Part shown: piece by piece, positions 19,675 through 28,119 of the stretch
Layout: every line of letters begins with the position of its first letter
Position numbering within the stretch: the first letter of the stretch is position 1
DNA from: Rhodoferax sediminis
GTDB lineage: Bacteria > Pseudomonadota > Gammaproteobacteria > Burkholderiales > Burkholderiaceae_C
NCBI RefSeq assembly: GCF_006970865.1
Contig: NZ_CP035503.1
Coordinates: forward strand, 4,291,001-4,355,000
Length of the DNA stretch: 64,000 nt
Direction of reading: 5' to 3'
Program-made: the position numbers and the translations under genes
The notes under the pieces: generated by a model
The model's database searches: none
What the model was told of the DNA's origin: nothing
What the model saw: the letters and a program-made list of their open reading frames with translations, nothing else

Positions 19675-19703
19675 ATACTAGGGTAAATACTACTGTTGTT
19701 CAA
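19675..19703 (-). promoter_or_regulatory. Sigma-70 promoter for membrane paralogue 2
   Basis: On the minus strand TTGAAC (19703-19698) and TAGTAT (19680-19675) are 17 bases apart. The flanks (ATAAAGTTGAAC and GAGTTTTCAAGAAGGGAA) match the paralogue 1 leader. Confidence 0.7.
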
Positions 19704-19763
19704 CTTTATATCTGTGATTATGCATATTCATAATAGTGATAGCTATGTGTCAATAGACCCCTC

Positions 19764-20732
19764 ATGAACATTCCCAACTTCCGCACACTGGACCTGAACC
19801 TGCTGCGCGTCTTCGACGAGGTCATGGCCGAGCGCAGCCTGACCCGGGCCGCGCGCAACCTGTCGCTGACCCAGCCTGCCGTGAGCAACGCGCTGCGGCG
19901 CCTGCGCGAGACGCTGGGCGATGAGCTGGTGCGGCGCGGTGGCCAGGGCATGGTGCCCACACCGCGCGCCGTCGCGCTGTGGCCGGCGGTGCGCGAGGCC
20001 CTGCGCCAGTTGCAGGAGTCGCTGGCGCCCAGCACGTTTGTGCCGGCCGCCGCCGACAACACCTTCATGCTGGCCATGGCCGACGCCACTGGCGCCGAAT
20101 TGATCCCGGGCCTGGTCGAGATTCTCGAAACCGAGGCCCCTGGCGTCTCCATCCAGGTGCTGCCGCTGACCACGCGCGACCCGCGCCGCATGCTCGACGA
20201 CGAGTCGGCCGATCTTGCCGTGGGTTATTTCCCCGCTGTGCTGGCCGACCTGACGGCGCGCGCGCAGGTGGGCAAGGCGGTCGCGTTCGCGCACCAGCGC
20301 CTGTATGAAGGCAAGTATGTGTGCGTGATGCGCCGCGGCCATCCGCTGGCCAGCGGCCCGTTGACCTTGAACCGCTTTTGCGCCGCACGCCACTTGCTGG
20401 TGAGTTTCTCCGGGCTCCCATTCGGCTTTGTCGACGAAGCGCTGGCCTCGCAGGGACGCGCGCGCCGCGTCGTGCTCACGGTCAACCAGTTCTTCACGGC
20501 GGGCCAGGTGGTCGCCCAATCGAACCTGCTCACCGTGCTGCCGCGCCACTTCGTGGGCATCGCCGGGCCGGCCGAGGATCTGGTGCAGCGCGAGCTGCCC
20601 TTTGAAGTGCCGCCCGTGCAGGTCGCGTCGCTGTGGCACAGCCGGCTCGAGCGCAGTGGTGCCCACCAGTGGCTGCGCCAGGCCATTGCACGTTCGGCGC
20701 ACAAGGCGTTCGAGCAGGCGGGCGCCGCATGA
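19764..20732 (+). CDS. LysR-family transcriptional regulator
   Basis: A 322-residue LysR regulator. The N-terminal HTH (about residues 8-68) has LTRAARNLSLTQPAVSNALRRL and a wing DELVRRGGQGM. The rest is the periplasmic-binding-protein-like effector domain. The HTH type (RTLDLNLLRVFDEVM) resembles the NodD/PcpR-like branch. It is divergent from the membrane paralogue at 19095, and its stop overlaps the start of the phosphoesterase at 20729 (ATGA), so the two are translationally coupled. Target and effector unknown. Confidence 0.88.
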   Translation: MNIPNFRTLDLNLLRVFDEVMAERSLTRAARNLSLTQPAVSNALRRLRETLGDELVRRGGQGMVPTPRAVALWPAVREALRQLQESLAPSTFVPAAADNTFMLAMADATGAELIPGLVEILETEAPGVSIQVLPLTTRDPRRMLDDESADLAVGYFPAVLADLTARAQVGKAVAFAHQRLYEGKYVCVMRRGHPLASGPLTLNRFCAARHLLVSFSGLPFGFVDEALASQGRARRVVLTVNQFFTAGQVVAQSNLLTVLPRHFVGIAGPAEDLVQRELPFEVPPVQVASLWHSRLERSGAHQWLRQAIARSAHKAFEQAGAA

Positions 20733-21553
20733 AGATCCAGCTGTTGTCCGACCTGCACCTCGAGGTGCATCCGCAGTTCCAGCCCCGGCCGGCACCGGGT
20801 GCCGACGTGCTGGTGCTGGCGGGCGACATTGGCTCGTACCAGGCCGGCTCGCTGCTGACAGGCCCTGATTTCGGCCTGGCGCGCTTTTCGCCGCTGCCCC
20901 GGTTTGGCGGCTGGCCCTCGCCCGTGCTGTTTGTCCCCGGCAATCACGAATACGATGGTCTGGATTTTGAGGTGGCTCATGCCAGATTGCGCACCACGTG
21001 CGAGCGCTTGGGGCTGATCTGGCTGGAGCGCGAGGTCGTGATATTGGACACGGTGCGCTTCGTGGGCACCACTTTATGGAGCGACTTCGACGCGCTCGGC
21101 CCGCGTGCCGATGATCCCCATGCCACGGTGGGGCAGCAGCTCAAGGCGCGCGAAAAGGCCTTTCGGGCCGCCAACTTTTACCTGAAGAAGGCCGGCATCC
21201 GCTACCGCGGTGAACCCATGCTGGCGCCGGCTGTACGTGAGCAATCACTGATCTGCCAGGACTGGCTGCGCAAGGCACTGGCCAGTCCATTCGAGGGGAA
21301 AACCGTGGCGGTCACGCATTTCGCGCCGAGCCTGCAAAGCGCCGACCCGCGCTACGGCCTGAACCCCGGCACGGCGGGTTTTTGCAATGCGCTGGATGAT
21401 CTGCTGCCACACGCCGACCTGTGGCTGCACGGCCATTTGCACGCCCCGAGCGATTACACCCGCGCGGGCTGCCGAGTCGTCGCCAATCCGCTGGGATACG
21501 CGCGCAAGAATGAGCAGGCCGCCTTTCGCGAGCAGTGGTGCCTTGCGGTGTAG
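20729..21553 (+). CDS. Calcineurin-like metallophosphoesterase
   Basis: A 274-residue metal-dependent phosphoesterase. The five family blocks appear in order: SDLHLE at the N-terminus, AGDIG, PGNHEYDG, THFAPS and GHLHAPSD. Together they supply the Asp/His/Asn ligands of the binuclear centre. The substrate cannot be inferred; relatives hydrolyse nucleotides, phosphoproteins or cyclic nucleotides. The start at 20729 overlaps the LysR stop by 4 bases. Confidence 0.87.
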   Translation: MKIQLLSDLHLEVHPQFQPRPAPGADVLVLAGDIGSYQAGSLLTGPDFGLARFSPLPRFGGWPSPVLFVPGNHEYDGLDFEVAHARLRTTCERLGLIWLEREVVILDTVRFVGTTLWSDFDALGPRADDPHATVGQQLKAREKAFRAANFYLKKAGIRYRGEPMLAPAVREQSLICQDWLRKALASPFEGKTVAVTHFAPSLQSADPRYGLNPGTAGFCNALDDLLPHADLWLHGHLHAPSDYTRAGCRVVANPLGYARKNEQAAFREQWCLAV

Positions 21554-21649
21554 GTGCGCCCGGCGCGGCGCGGCCATGGTTTGTTTGATGTCCGTCAAGG
21601 ATGCCGCCACCGCGGGCGCTAGACTGACTTTTTTATTGTGGGAAATGCC

Positions 21650-22072
21650 GTGAAAATTCTTCTGGCCGTTGACGGCAGTATCTACACCAAGAAAATGCTG
21701 GCCTACCTGACCGCGCATGACGAGTTGCTCAGCAGCACCAACAAGTACACCGTGCTTACGGTGCAGCCGCCACTGCCGCCGCGCGTGCGCGGGGCCGTCG
21801 GCAAGGAGATCGTCGACAATTATTATGCTGACGAGTCGGGCAAGGTTTTGAACCCGGTCTGCAAATTCCTGCGGCGTCACGACATGGATCCGACACCCGT
21901 GTCGAAAATCGGCCCCGCCGGCGAGACGATCGCGCGTACGGCGGATGCCGGCAAATACGACCTGGTCGTCATGGGCTCGCACGGCCATGGTGCCCTGAAA
22001 AGCCTGGTGATGGGCTCGGTGGCCACCCAGGTGCTGGCGCACTGCAGCGTGCCGGTGCTGCTGGTGCGCTGA
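21650..22072 (+). CDS. Universal stress protein (UspA family)
   Basis: A 140-residue single Usp domain. It begins KILLAVDGS and ends with the nucleotide-binding signature GSHGHGALKSLVMGSVA followed by CSVPVLLVR, the G-x2-G-x9-G-S/T pattern of ATP-binding Usp proteins. The GTG at 21650 was chosen because it begins the domain and has a GGGAA upstream; a GTG at 21638 is in frame. No operon partner is visible. Confidence 0.87.
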   Translation: MKILLAVDGSIYTKKMLAYLTAHDELLSSTNKYTVLTVQPPLPPRVRGAVGKEIVDNYYADESGKVLNPVCKFLRRHDMDPTPVSKIGPAGETIARTADAGKYDLVVMGSHGHGALKSLVMGSVATQVLAHCSVPVLLVR

Positions 22073-22153
22073 TACGGCCTGTCCCGTGCGAGAGTTTGTG
22101 CGGGAACCCTTCTACTATACTTTTAAGAGCGAACAATGCGGACCAGGCATAGG

Positions 22154-22771
22154 CTATCTGGCATTTAATCCATCAAAGCAGGTACTGAGCACCAGTTCGA
22201 CGATCTCGGCGTCGCTGTGCCGGCCCCCAGCCTTGAGAAACTCCAGCACCGGGTCGCAGGCACGCGCATACAGCGTGTAGAGCACGGCGACGGCCGGCAG
22301 CCGCGGGTTCAGCGCGCCGCTGGCTTGGGCCGCTTCGATCCAGCCGCCGAACTGCTCGCGCACTTGCAGCAAGCCATCGAGATAAGGCTGGCACGACATC
22401 AGCGTGGCGCGCAGCGACGAGCCCCGGCCCGGCAGCGAGGGCATTTCGCCGGCCAGTTGCAGCTCCATGGTCCAGCGTGCCGCCGCGCGCAGTTTGTCGA
22501 GCGGCGCGTCGCCCGCGGGCAGCGAGAGCAGAAAATCCTGCGCACGGCGCATCACGCGCACCATTGCGGCGGCCGCGAGGTCTTCCTTGCTGGGGAAATG
22601 TTTGTAAAGGCTCGCTTTCGCGATACCGACCTCCGCAGCGACCTCATCCACCGTCATGGCCTCGAAACCTTTTTCAGCCAGCAGCCGGCTCACGGCTTTC
22701 ACGATGGCCTCTTCACGCGCCAGGAGCATCTGCTCCTTGAACGACACGCGGGCAACGACGGGACTGCTCAT
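22154..22771 (-). CDS. TetR-family transcriptional regulator
   Basis: A 205-residue regulator with an N-terminal TetR HTH (about residues 18-64; MTVDEVAAEVGIAKASLYKHFPSKEDL) and a helical C-terminal ligand domain. It is divergent from the gene at 22938, with a candidate palindromic operator between them, so autoregulation and control of 22938 are plausible. No transporter or enzyme typical of TetR targets is adjacent. Confidence 0.88.
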   Translation of the reverse strand: MSSPVVARVSFKEQMLLAREEAIVKAVSRLLAEKGFEAMTVDEVAAEVGIAKASLYKHFPSKEDLAAAAMVRVMRRAQDFLLSLPAGDAPLDKLRAAARWTMELQLAGEMPSLPGRGSSLRATLMSCQPYLDGLLQVREQFGGWIEAAQASGALNPRLPAVAVLYTLYARACDPVLEFLKAGGRHSDAEIVELVLSTCFDGLNAR

Positions 22772-22780
22772 GCTCGAATT

Positions 22781-22817
22781 TTAGTCAGTTGCATCTGAGA
22801 CCATAGTCTCCGACTAA
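22781..22817. promoter_or_regulatory. Candidate TetR operator
   Basis: Outer arms TTAGTC (22781-22786) and GACTAA (22812-22817) enclose an inner palindrome GAGAC-CATA-GTCTC (22797-22810). The site lies 10 bases upstream of the TetR start. Confidence 0.5.
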
Positions 22818-22937
22818 TTTACAACCGGGAAGTTAATAAGTTACTACACAGTATGAAACAATCAATCCTGAAGGCCGCTTGCACGCATCTTGCATGCTGT
22901 CTAAAGTGGTTCAAGTGGTATGAATTCGGAGGCTGCC

Positions 22938-23495
22938 ATGAAAAGGGTTTGGGTGTATGGACTGGCGTGGGGGGCGGCGACGCTGCTCGCCCTGATCCTG
23001 GCCGTGGTCACGCCCAACGAAACCAACGTCATGGGGCGTTTGCCGTCGCTGGTCGCGAATCGGCTGGGGCACAAACAGGAGCCGGTCAGCCTGCCCGAAG
23101 GCCTGCCCGCTGGACGCACGCTGGCGCTGGTCGCCTTCCGGCACAACCAGAACGCGGAACTGGAGAGCTGGATCAACGGCCTGCAGCTGCGCAAGGACTC
23201 CTCCATCGCGTGGGTCCGGATGCCCGTGATCAACGACACGGGCGACCCGGCGCACCGCAGCGCGGTGGAAACCCGCCTGCTCTCGCGCTATCCCAGTGAG
23301 TCGGAGCGGGCCAGCCTGCTGCCGGTGTTCACCGACCGCGACGCGTTTGTGCGCGCCACCGGCGTGACGGGCACGGATCAGGCGGTGGTGCTGGTGCTGG
23401 ACCGCAATGGCGAGGTGCTGGCGCGGGCGCAAGGAAAGTTCGACCCCGACAAGGCCCAGGCGCTGCTGGAGACCCTGCGCTCGAGTGCGCCGTAA
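22938..23495 (+). CDS. Membrane-anchored thioredoxin-fold-like protein, uncharacterised
   Basis: A 185-residue protein with an N-terminal signal anchor (VYGLAWGAATLLALILAVV) and a periplasmic domain. Secondary-structure cues resemble thioredoxin-like lipoproteins: a LALVAFRHNQNAELESW strand-helix, then FTDRDAFVRATGV, then VVLVLDRNGEVLARAQGKFD. There is no CxxC motif, so it is not a thiol reductase of the usual sort. The ATG at 22938 follows GGAGG by 5 bases. It diverges from the TetR gene, which may regulate it. The family assignment is tentative. Confidence 0.6.
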   Translation: MKRVWVYGLAWGAATLLALILAVVTPNETNVMGRLPSLVANRLGHKQEPVSLPEGLPAGRTLALVAFRHNQNAELESWINGLQLRKDSSIAWVRMPVINDTGDPAHRSAVETRLLSRYPSESERASLLPVFTDRDAFVRATGVTGTDQAVVLVLDRNGEVLARAQGKFDPDKAQALLETLRSSAP

Positions 23496-23533
23496 GCGGG
23501 CACGGCAGCCAAACTCCAACGCGTCCGGCGATT

Positions 23534-24442
23534 TCAGGCCAGCGCCGCCGCGGCCGCGGCTGTGAGTGCGCTGGTCATGGCATCCAGCACCTGTGATTCC
23601 AGGTTCCAGCAATGCCAGTAGAGCTGGATCGGCAGCGCATGGCCGGGCGCCATGTTGACCAGCTCGCCCTGCGCCATCAGGCCCTGCACCAGCAGTTCCG
23701 GCAGCACGCTCACGCCCCAGCCGGCCCGCACGGCGCGCACCTGGCCTTCGGAACTTGGCACGAACAACTGCTTCAAGGTGACGTGCTTGAGGCCGAAGGC
23801 CTTCGCCACAAACTCGGTCTGCATGTCGTCCTTGCGGTTGAACGCCACAAACGCCAGGTTGCCAAAGTTATGCGGCGCCAAACCCTGCGGCGCCTGCGCT
23901 GCCGCATACGCCGCTTGCGCCACCGCCACATAGCGCATGGCGCCCAGCGGCACCAGCCTGCAGCCGCGCAGCGCCGAGTCGAGCGTAGTGACGCAGCCCA
24001 GCACCTTGCCCTCGCGCAGCCATTCCTGGGTGAAATCCTGGTCGTCGGCGATGATCTCCAGCGGCAGGCCCTGACGCGCCAGCGCATCGAGCGCCGGCAG
24101 CGCCCAGGTGGCGATGCTGTCGGCATTGATGGCAATGGCGATGCGCTCCTCTTCGCGTGTGCCGCCCGCGTTGCCCGGTGCCAGCTCCTGCAGGTCGCGC
24201 TCCATGTCGGCACGCAGCAGGCGCAGCTGGCGCGTGTGCTTGAGCAGCAACTGCCCGGCCGGCGTCGGGTGAAGCGGGCGGCTGCGCACGATCAGCACGG
24301 TGCCGACCTGGGCTTCGAGCGAGCGCAGGCGCTGCGACACGGCCGACTGGGTGATGCACAGACGCTGGGCGGCGCGCTCGAAGCCGCCCTCTTCCACGAT
24401 CGCGGCCAGGCATTCGAGGGCGTCGGGGTCAAAGGTGCTCAT
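23534..24442 (-). CDS. LysR-family regulator, ArgP (IciA)-like
   Basis: A 302-residue LysR protein. The HTH (about residues 4-62; EEGGFERAAQRLCITQSAVSQRL) and start MSTFDPDALECLAAIV are typical of the ArgP branch. ArgP controls arginine/lysine exporters and some amino-acid genes in response to basic amino acids. The ATG at 24442 was used; an upstream ATG at 24499 adds residues outside the HTH. It is divergent from the D-amino acid dehydrogenase gene at 24520, which suggests it may regulate that gene. No LysE exporter is beside it. Confidence 0.82.
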   Translation of the reverse strand: MSTFDPDALECLAAIVEEGGFERAAQRLCITQSAVSQRLRSLEAQVGTVLIVRSRPLHPTPAGQLLLKHTRQLRLLRADMERDLQELAPGNAGGTREEERIAIAINADSIATWALPALDALARQGLPLEIIADDQDFTQEWLREGKVLGCVTTLDSALRGCRLVPLGAMRYVAVAQAAYAAAQAPQGLAPHNFGNLAFVAFNRKDDMQTEFVAKAFGLKHVTLKQLFVPSSEGQVRAVRAGWGVSVLPELLVQGLMAQGELVNMAPGHALPIQLYWHCWNLESQVLDAMTSALTAAAAAALA

Positions 24443-24519
24443 TATTAGCGGTGCTGATGTTTTCACTGCGCATTTAATTCTTCTTTTAATTACCGGCAAC
24501 TTCCCGCAAACTGGGCGAC

Positions 24520-25857
24520 ATGAAAGTTATCGTACTGGGTGCCGGCATTATCGGCGTGAGCACCGCCTGGCACCTGTTAGAGCGCGGCCACGAGGTCACC
24601 GTGGTGGAGCGCCAGGGCGATGCGGCGCTGGAGACCAGCTTTGCCAACGCGGCGCAGATTTCGGTCAGCTACTGCGAGCCCTGGGCCAACCGGGGCGCGC
24701 CGCTCAAGCTGCTCAGGTGGATGTTCAGAAGCGATGCACCGCTGCTGTTTCGCCCGCAACTCGACTGGCAGCAATGGCGCTGGGGCCTGCAGTTCCTCGG
24801 CCAGTGTAACGACGCCGCCTTCGAGCGCAACGTGCAGCAAATCGTGGCACTGGGCGCCTACAGCCACGCCGCCTTGAAAGACGTGGTGCGCGCCACCGGC
24901 ATCGAATACAACCGGCTGGAGTGCGGCATCGCGCACTACTTCACCGACCAGAAGTCCTTTGACGCCGCTGGCGCAGCCGCCGCGCTGATGCACAAATACG
25001 GCGTCGAGCGCCGGCTGGTGAGCACGGCCGAGCTGCTCCAGATCGAGCCTGCCTTCAAGCCCTTCGCCTCACGCATCGTGGGCGCCACCTACACCGCCAG
25101 CGACGAGAGCGGCGACGCGCGCGTATTCACCCAGGCACTGGCGCGGCTCTGCGTGGCGCGCGGTGCGCAGTTCCTGTACGGGCACGACGTCGAGCGCCTC
25201 GTAAAATCCGGAGACGCTATTGAATCCATAGCTGTACGCCCTCGCGGGACGGGGGCTACCGCCTTAAAATCCATCAATCTGATGGCCGACGCGGTGGTCG
25301 CGGCGTGCGGCTCGTACACCGCACCGCTGCTGCGCCGCGTGGGCGTGGACCTGCCGATCTATCCCGGCAAGGGCTACAGCGCCACCTTCCAGATCCTGCA
25401 GCCGGAGCGCGCGCCCACGGTCAGCACCATCGACGACGAAGTCAAATGCGCCTTCAGCCGCCTCGGCGACCAGTTGCGCGTGGCCGGCACGATTGAATTG
25501 GGCGGTTACGACCTGTCGCTGGACACGCCGCTGGCGCGGGCGCGCTGCCGCATGCTGGCCGAGCGCGTCGAGGCCGTGCTGCCCGGCGTGTGCGATACCC
25601 GCAGCGCCAGCGAAGGCGGCACGCCGCACTTCTGGGCCGGCCTGCGTCCCGCCACGCCGACCAACATCCCCTACATCGGCAAGACCCGCGTGCGCAAGCT
25701 CTGGGTGAATACCGGCCACGGCACCCTGGGCTGGACCCACGGTGCGGGCTCGGGCAAGGCGATTGCCGAGCTGATCAGCGGCGAACAGCCCGGGATGGCG
25801 TTCGGGTTTTACGGGTTTGATGCGCCACGCGGGCGCATGGCGGCAACGCCGACCTGA
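24520..25857 (+). CDS. dadA: D-amino acid dehydrogenase (DadA type)
   Basis: A 445-residue FAD-dependent dehydrogenase oxidising D-amino acids to oxo acids, feeding electrons to the membrane. The N-terminal Rossmann motif is VLGAGIIGVSTAW, followed by VVERQ. C-terminal FAD contacts include NTGHGTLGWTHGAGSGK. A segment of about 18 residues at 233-250 is encoded by a family-2 mini-repeat (25216-25270), in frame, between two core strands. A DadA family role is firm, although the substrate could also be another secondary amine. The M20 peptidase follows 93 bases later on the same strand. Confidence 0.9.
   Translation: MKVIVLGAGIIGVSTAWHLLERGHEVTVVERQGDAALETSFANAAQISVSYCEPWANRGAPLKLLRWMFRSDAPLLFRPQLDWQQWRWGLQFLGQCNDAAFERNVQQIVALGAYSHAALKDVVRATGIEYNRLECGIAHYFTDQKSFDAAGAAAALMHKYGVERRLVSTAELLQIEPAFKPFASRIVGATYTASDESGDARVFTQALARLCVARGAQFLYGHDVERLVKSGDAIESIAVRPRGTGATALKSINLMADAVVAACGSYTAPLLRRVGVDLPIYPGKGYSATFQILQPERAPTVSTIDDEVKCAFSRLGDQLRVAGTIELGGYDLSLDTPLARARCRMLAERVEAVLPGVCDTRSASEGGTPHFWAGLRPATPTNIPYIGKTRVRKLWVNTGHGTLGWTHGAGSGKAIAELISGEQPGMAFGFYGFDAPRGRMAATPT
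25216..25270 (+). repeat. Mini-palindrome family 2 copy inside dadA
   Basis: The core GCTATTGAATCCATAGC (25216-25232) is followed by CTCGCGGGACGGGGGCTACC. It is read as Ala-Ile-Glu-Ser-Ile-Ala, the same frame used in the NicX-like and acetoacetyl-CoA synthetase genes. Confidence 0.78.
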
Positions 25858-25950
25858 AGAAGGCGCAAGTTACCGGGCCGGGGCTCACAATGGAGGGCAG
25901 GATTTTCCTGCCCGCCCGGCAGGGTCCTTGCAGCCCACAGGACAACCACC

Positions 25951-27348
25951 ATGACGCGTACACAAGCGATTGCGCAAGCCCAGCAGCAGTTCGATTCGGG
26001 CGCGTTCCGGCAGACGCTGGCACGGCGCGTCGCCATCCCGACCGAGAGCCAGAACCCGCAGCGCGGCGCCGTGCTGGCCGACTACCTTGAAAGCGAAATG
26101 CGCCCGGCGTTCGAGGCCATGGGCTTTGTCTGCCAGACGCTGACGCACCCCAAGGCGCGTGCTCCCTTCCTGTTTGCCCAGCGCCTCGAAGACCCGGCCC
26201 TGCCCACGGTGTTCGGCTACGGCCACGGCGATGTGATTCGCGGACTGGAGGCTGAGTGGGCATCGGGCCTGTCGCCCTGGACGCTCACCGAGGCCGATGG
26301 CCGCTGGTACGGCCGCGGCATCGCCGACAACAAGGGCCAGCACTCGGTCAACCTGCAGGCGCTGGCCAACGTGCTCGGGACGCGCGGCCGACTGGGCTTC
26401 AACGCCAAGTATCTGATCGAGATGGGCGAGGAAACCGGCTCGCCCGGCCTGCGCGAACTGTGCGAGGCCAACAAAACCCTGTTCGACGCCGACCTGCTCA
26501 TAGCCTCCGACGGGCCGCGCCTGCGCGCCGAGCGCCCCACCGTGTTCCTGGGTTCGCGCGGCAGCATGAACTTCGACCTGCGCATCGACGCACGCGCGGG
26601 CGGCCACCACTCAGGCAACTGGGGCGGGCTGATCTCCAACCCCGGCATCCAGCTCGCGCATGCAATCGCCAGCATTGTCTCGGCCACCGGCCAGATCCGC
26701 ATCCCCGAATGGGTGCCCACGGAACTGCCGGACTCGGTGCGGCGCGCGCTGGCCGACTGCGAGGTCGATGGCGGCGCCGACGGCCCAGCGATCGACCCGG
26801 GGTGGGGCGAGCCGGGCCTGTCGCCCGCCGAGCGCGTGTTCGGCTGGTGCTCGTTCGAAGTGCTGGCCTACAAAACCGGCAATCCCGAAACGCCGGTCAA
26901 CGCAATCCCGCCGCGCGCCTGGGCGCGCTGCCAGCTGCGCTTTGTGGCGGGCCCGAATCCGGACGACTTTGTGCCCGCACTGCGCCGCCATCTGGACCGC
27001 CAGGGCTTCCCCATGGTGGAAATTTCCGCCCCGCCCGAAGACATGTTCCGCGCCACGCGCATCGACCCCGATGACGCCTGGGTGCGCTGGGCCGTGGCCT
27101 CGATCGCGCAGACCAGCGGCCAGAAGCCGGCGCTGCTGCCCAATCTGGGCGGCTCGCTGCCGAATGACATCTTTACCGACGTGCTGGGCCTGCGCACGGT
27201 CTGGGTGCCGCACTCCTACCCCGGCTGTTCGCAGCACGCGCCCAACGAACACCTGCCGCCCGCGCTCTTGCGCGAGGGCCTGTGCATCATGACCGGCCTG
27301 TACTGGGACCTCGGTGCGGGCCAGACGCCCAAGGAGAAAATGACTTGA
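25951..27348 (+). CDS. M20-family metallopeptidase
   Basis: A 465-residue zinc peptidase/amidohydrolase. Metal-ligand blocks are GYGHGDVIRG (His and following Asp region), GRGIADNKGQHS, EMGEETGSPGL with the paired Glu, IASDGPR, and a late HSYPGCSQHAPNEH. The insert between the two halves of the catalytic domain is the usual dimerisation domain. M20 members cleave dipeptides, N-acyl or N-carbamoyl amino acids. Substrate is unknown; the D-amino acid dehydrogenase immediately upstream hints at amino-acid or peptide catabolism. A carbamoylase role for the hydantoinase cluster, 17 kb away, would be speculative. Confidence 0.85.
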   Translation: MTRTQAIAQAQQQFDSGAFRQTLARRVAIPTESQNPQRGAVLADYLESEMRPAFEAMGFVCQTLTHPKARAPFLFAQRLEDPALPTVFGYGHGDVIRGLEAEWASGLSPWTLTEADGRWYGRGIADNKGQHSVNLQALANVLGTRGRLGFNAKYLIEMGEETGSPGLRELCEANKTLFDADLLIASDGPRLRAERPTVFLGSRGSMNFDLRIDARAGGHHSGNWGGLISNPGIQLAHAIASIVSATGQIRIPEWVPTELPDSVRRALADCEVDGGADGPAIDPGWGEPGLSPAERVFGWCSFEVLAYKTGNPETPVNAIPPRAWARCQLRFVAGPNPDDFVPALRRHLDRQGFPMVEISAPPEDMFRATRIDPDDAWVRWAVASIAQTSGQKPALLPNLGGSLPNDIFTDVLGLRTVWVPHSYPGCSQHAPNEHLPPALLREGLCIMTGLYWDLGAGQTPKEKMT

Positions 27349-27396
27349 GACCCCATCAAAGCCGTGGCGAAGTGACGCCATGGTTTCACCTTGCTC

Positions 27397-27448
27397 ACTA
27401 TAAAATAGATAGCTATATGTGCATGATCCATATGGGCTACAAGCCGAT
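27397..27448 (+). repeat. Mini-palindrome family 2 copy upstream of tag
   Basis: The core ACTATAAAATAGATAGC (27397-27413) and a trailing GGGCTACAAGCC end one base before the tag start codon. This repeat therefore forms the 5' leader of tag. Confidence 0.65.
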
Positions 27449-28084
27449 ATGACCGATATACCCGGCCTCTTTGCGGATGACGCCGGTACCGCGCGCTGCG
27501 CCTGGTGCCAGGCCACGCCGCTGTACCGGCACTACCATGACAACGAGTGGGGCTGGCCGGTGGCCGACGAGCGCCGGCTGTTCGAGAAGCTGTGCCTGGA
27601 AGGCTTCCAGGCCGGCCTGTCCTGGCTCACCATCCTGAACAAGCGCGACGCATTCCGGCGCGCCTTCGCCGAGTTCGACGCCGAGCGGGTCGCGGCCTTC
27701 GATGAGAGCGATGTCCAGCGCCTGCTGGGCGATGCCGGCATCGTGCGCCACGCCGGCAAGATCCGCTCGGCCATCAACAACGCCAAACGCGTGCTCGAAC
27801 TGCGCGCGGAATTCGGTTCCCTGGCGGCCTATGTCTGGCGCTTCGAACCCGAGCCGGCCAACCGGCCCGAGCGCCTCACGCACGAGGCGGTCAAGGCGAT
27901 GCCGACCTCGCCTGCGTCGCACGCGCTGTCCCGGGACCTGCGCAAGCGCGGCTGGAGCTTTGTCGGCCCGACCACCATGTACGCCTTCATGCAGGCCATG
28001 GGGCTGGTCAACGACCATCTCGAGGGCTGCCATGCGCGAGCGGCAGCCCTGGCCGCGCGCGCGAAGTTCAAGTTGCCGGCTTAG
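27449..28084 (+). CDS. tag: DNA-3-methyladenine glycosylase I
   Basis: A 211-residue base-excision repair enzyme removing 3-methyladenine. The zinc-binding cysteine is in RCAWC near the N-terminus, with YHDNEWGWP carrying the conserved Trp/Glu, FEKLCLEGFQAGLSW with the catalytic Glu region, and FVGPTTMYAFMQA plus a late GCH. Length fits Tag. The ATG at 27449 is preceded directly by a family-2 repeat and has no strong SD, so the exact start could be the upstream in-frame ATG at 27419. Confidence 0.92.
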   Translation: MTDIPGLFADDAGTARCAWCQATPLYRHYHDNEWGWPVADERRLFEKLCLEGFQAGLSWLTILNKRDAFRRAFAEFDAERVAAFDESDVQRLLGDAGIVRHAGKIRSAINNAKRVLELRAEFGSLAAYVWRFEPEPANRPERLTHEAVKAMPTSPASHALSRDLRKRGWSFVGPTTMYAFMQAMGLVNDHLEGCHARAAALAARAKFKLPA

Positions 28085-28119
28085 CGGGAGGCCCCTCGAT
28101 GGGGCGCGCACCCCGCGCG

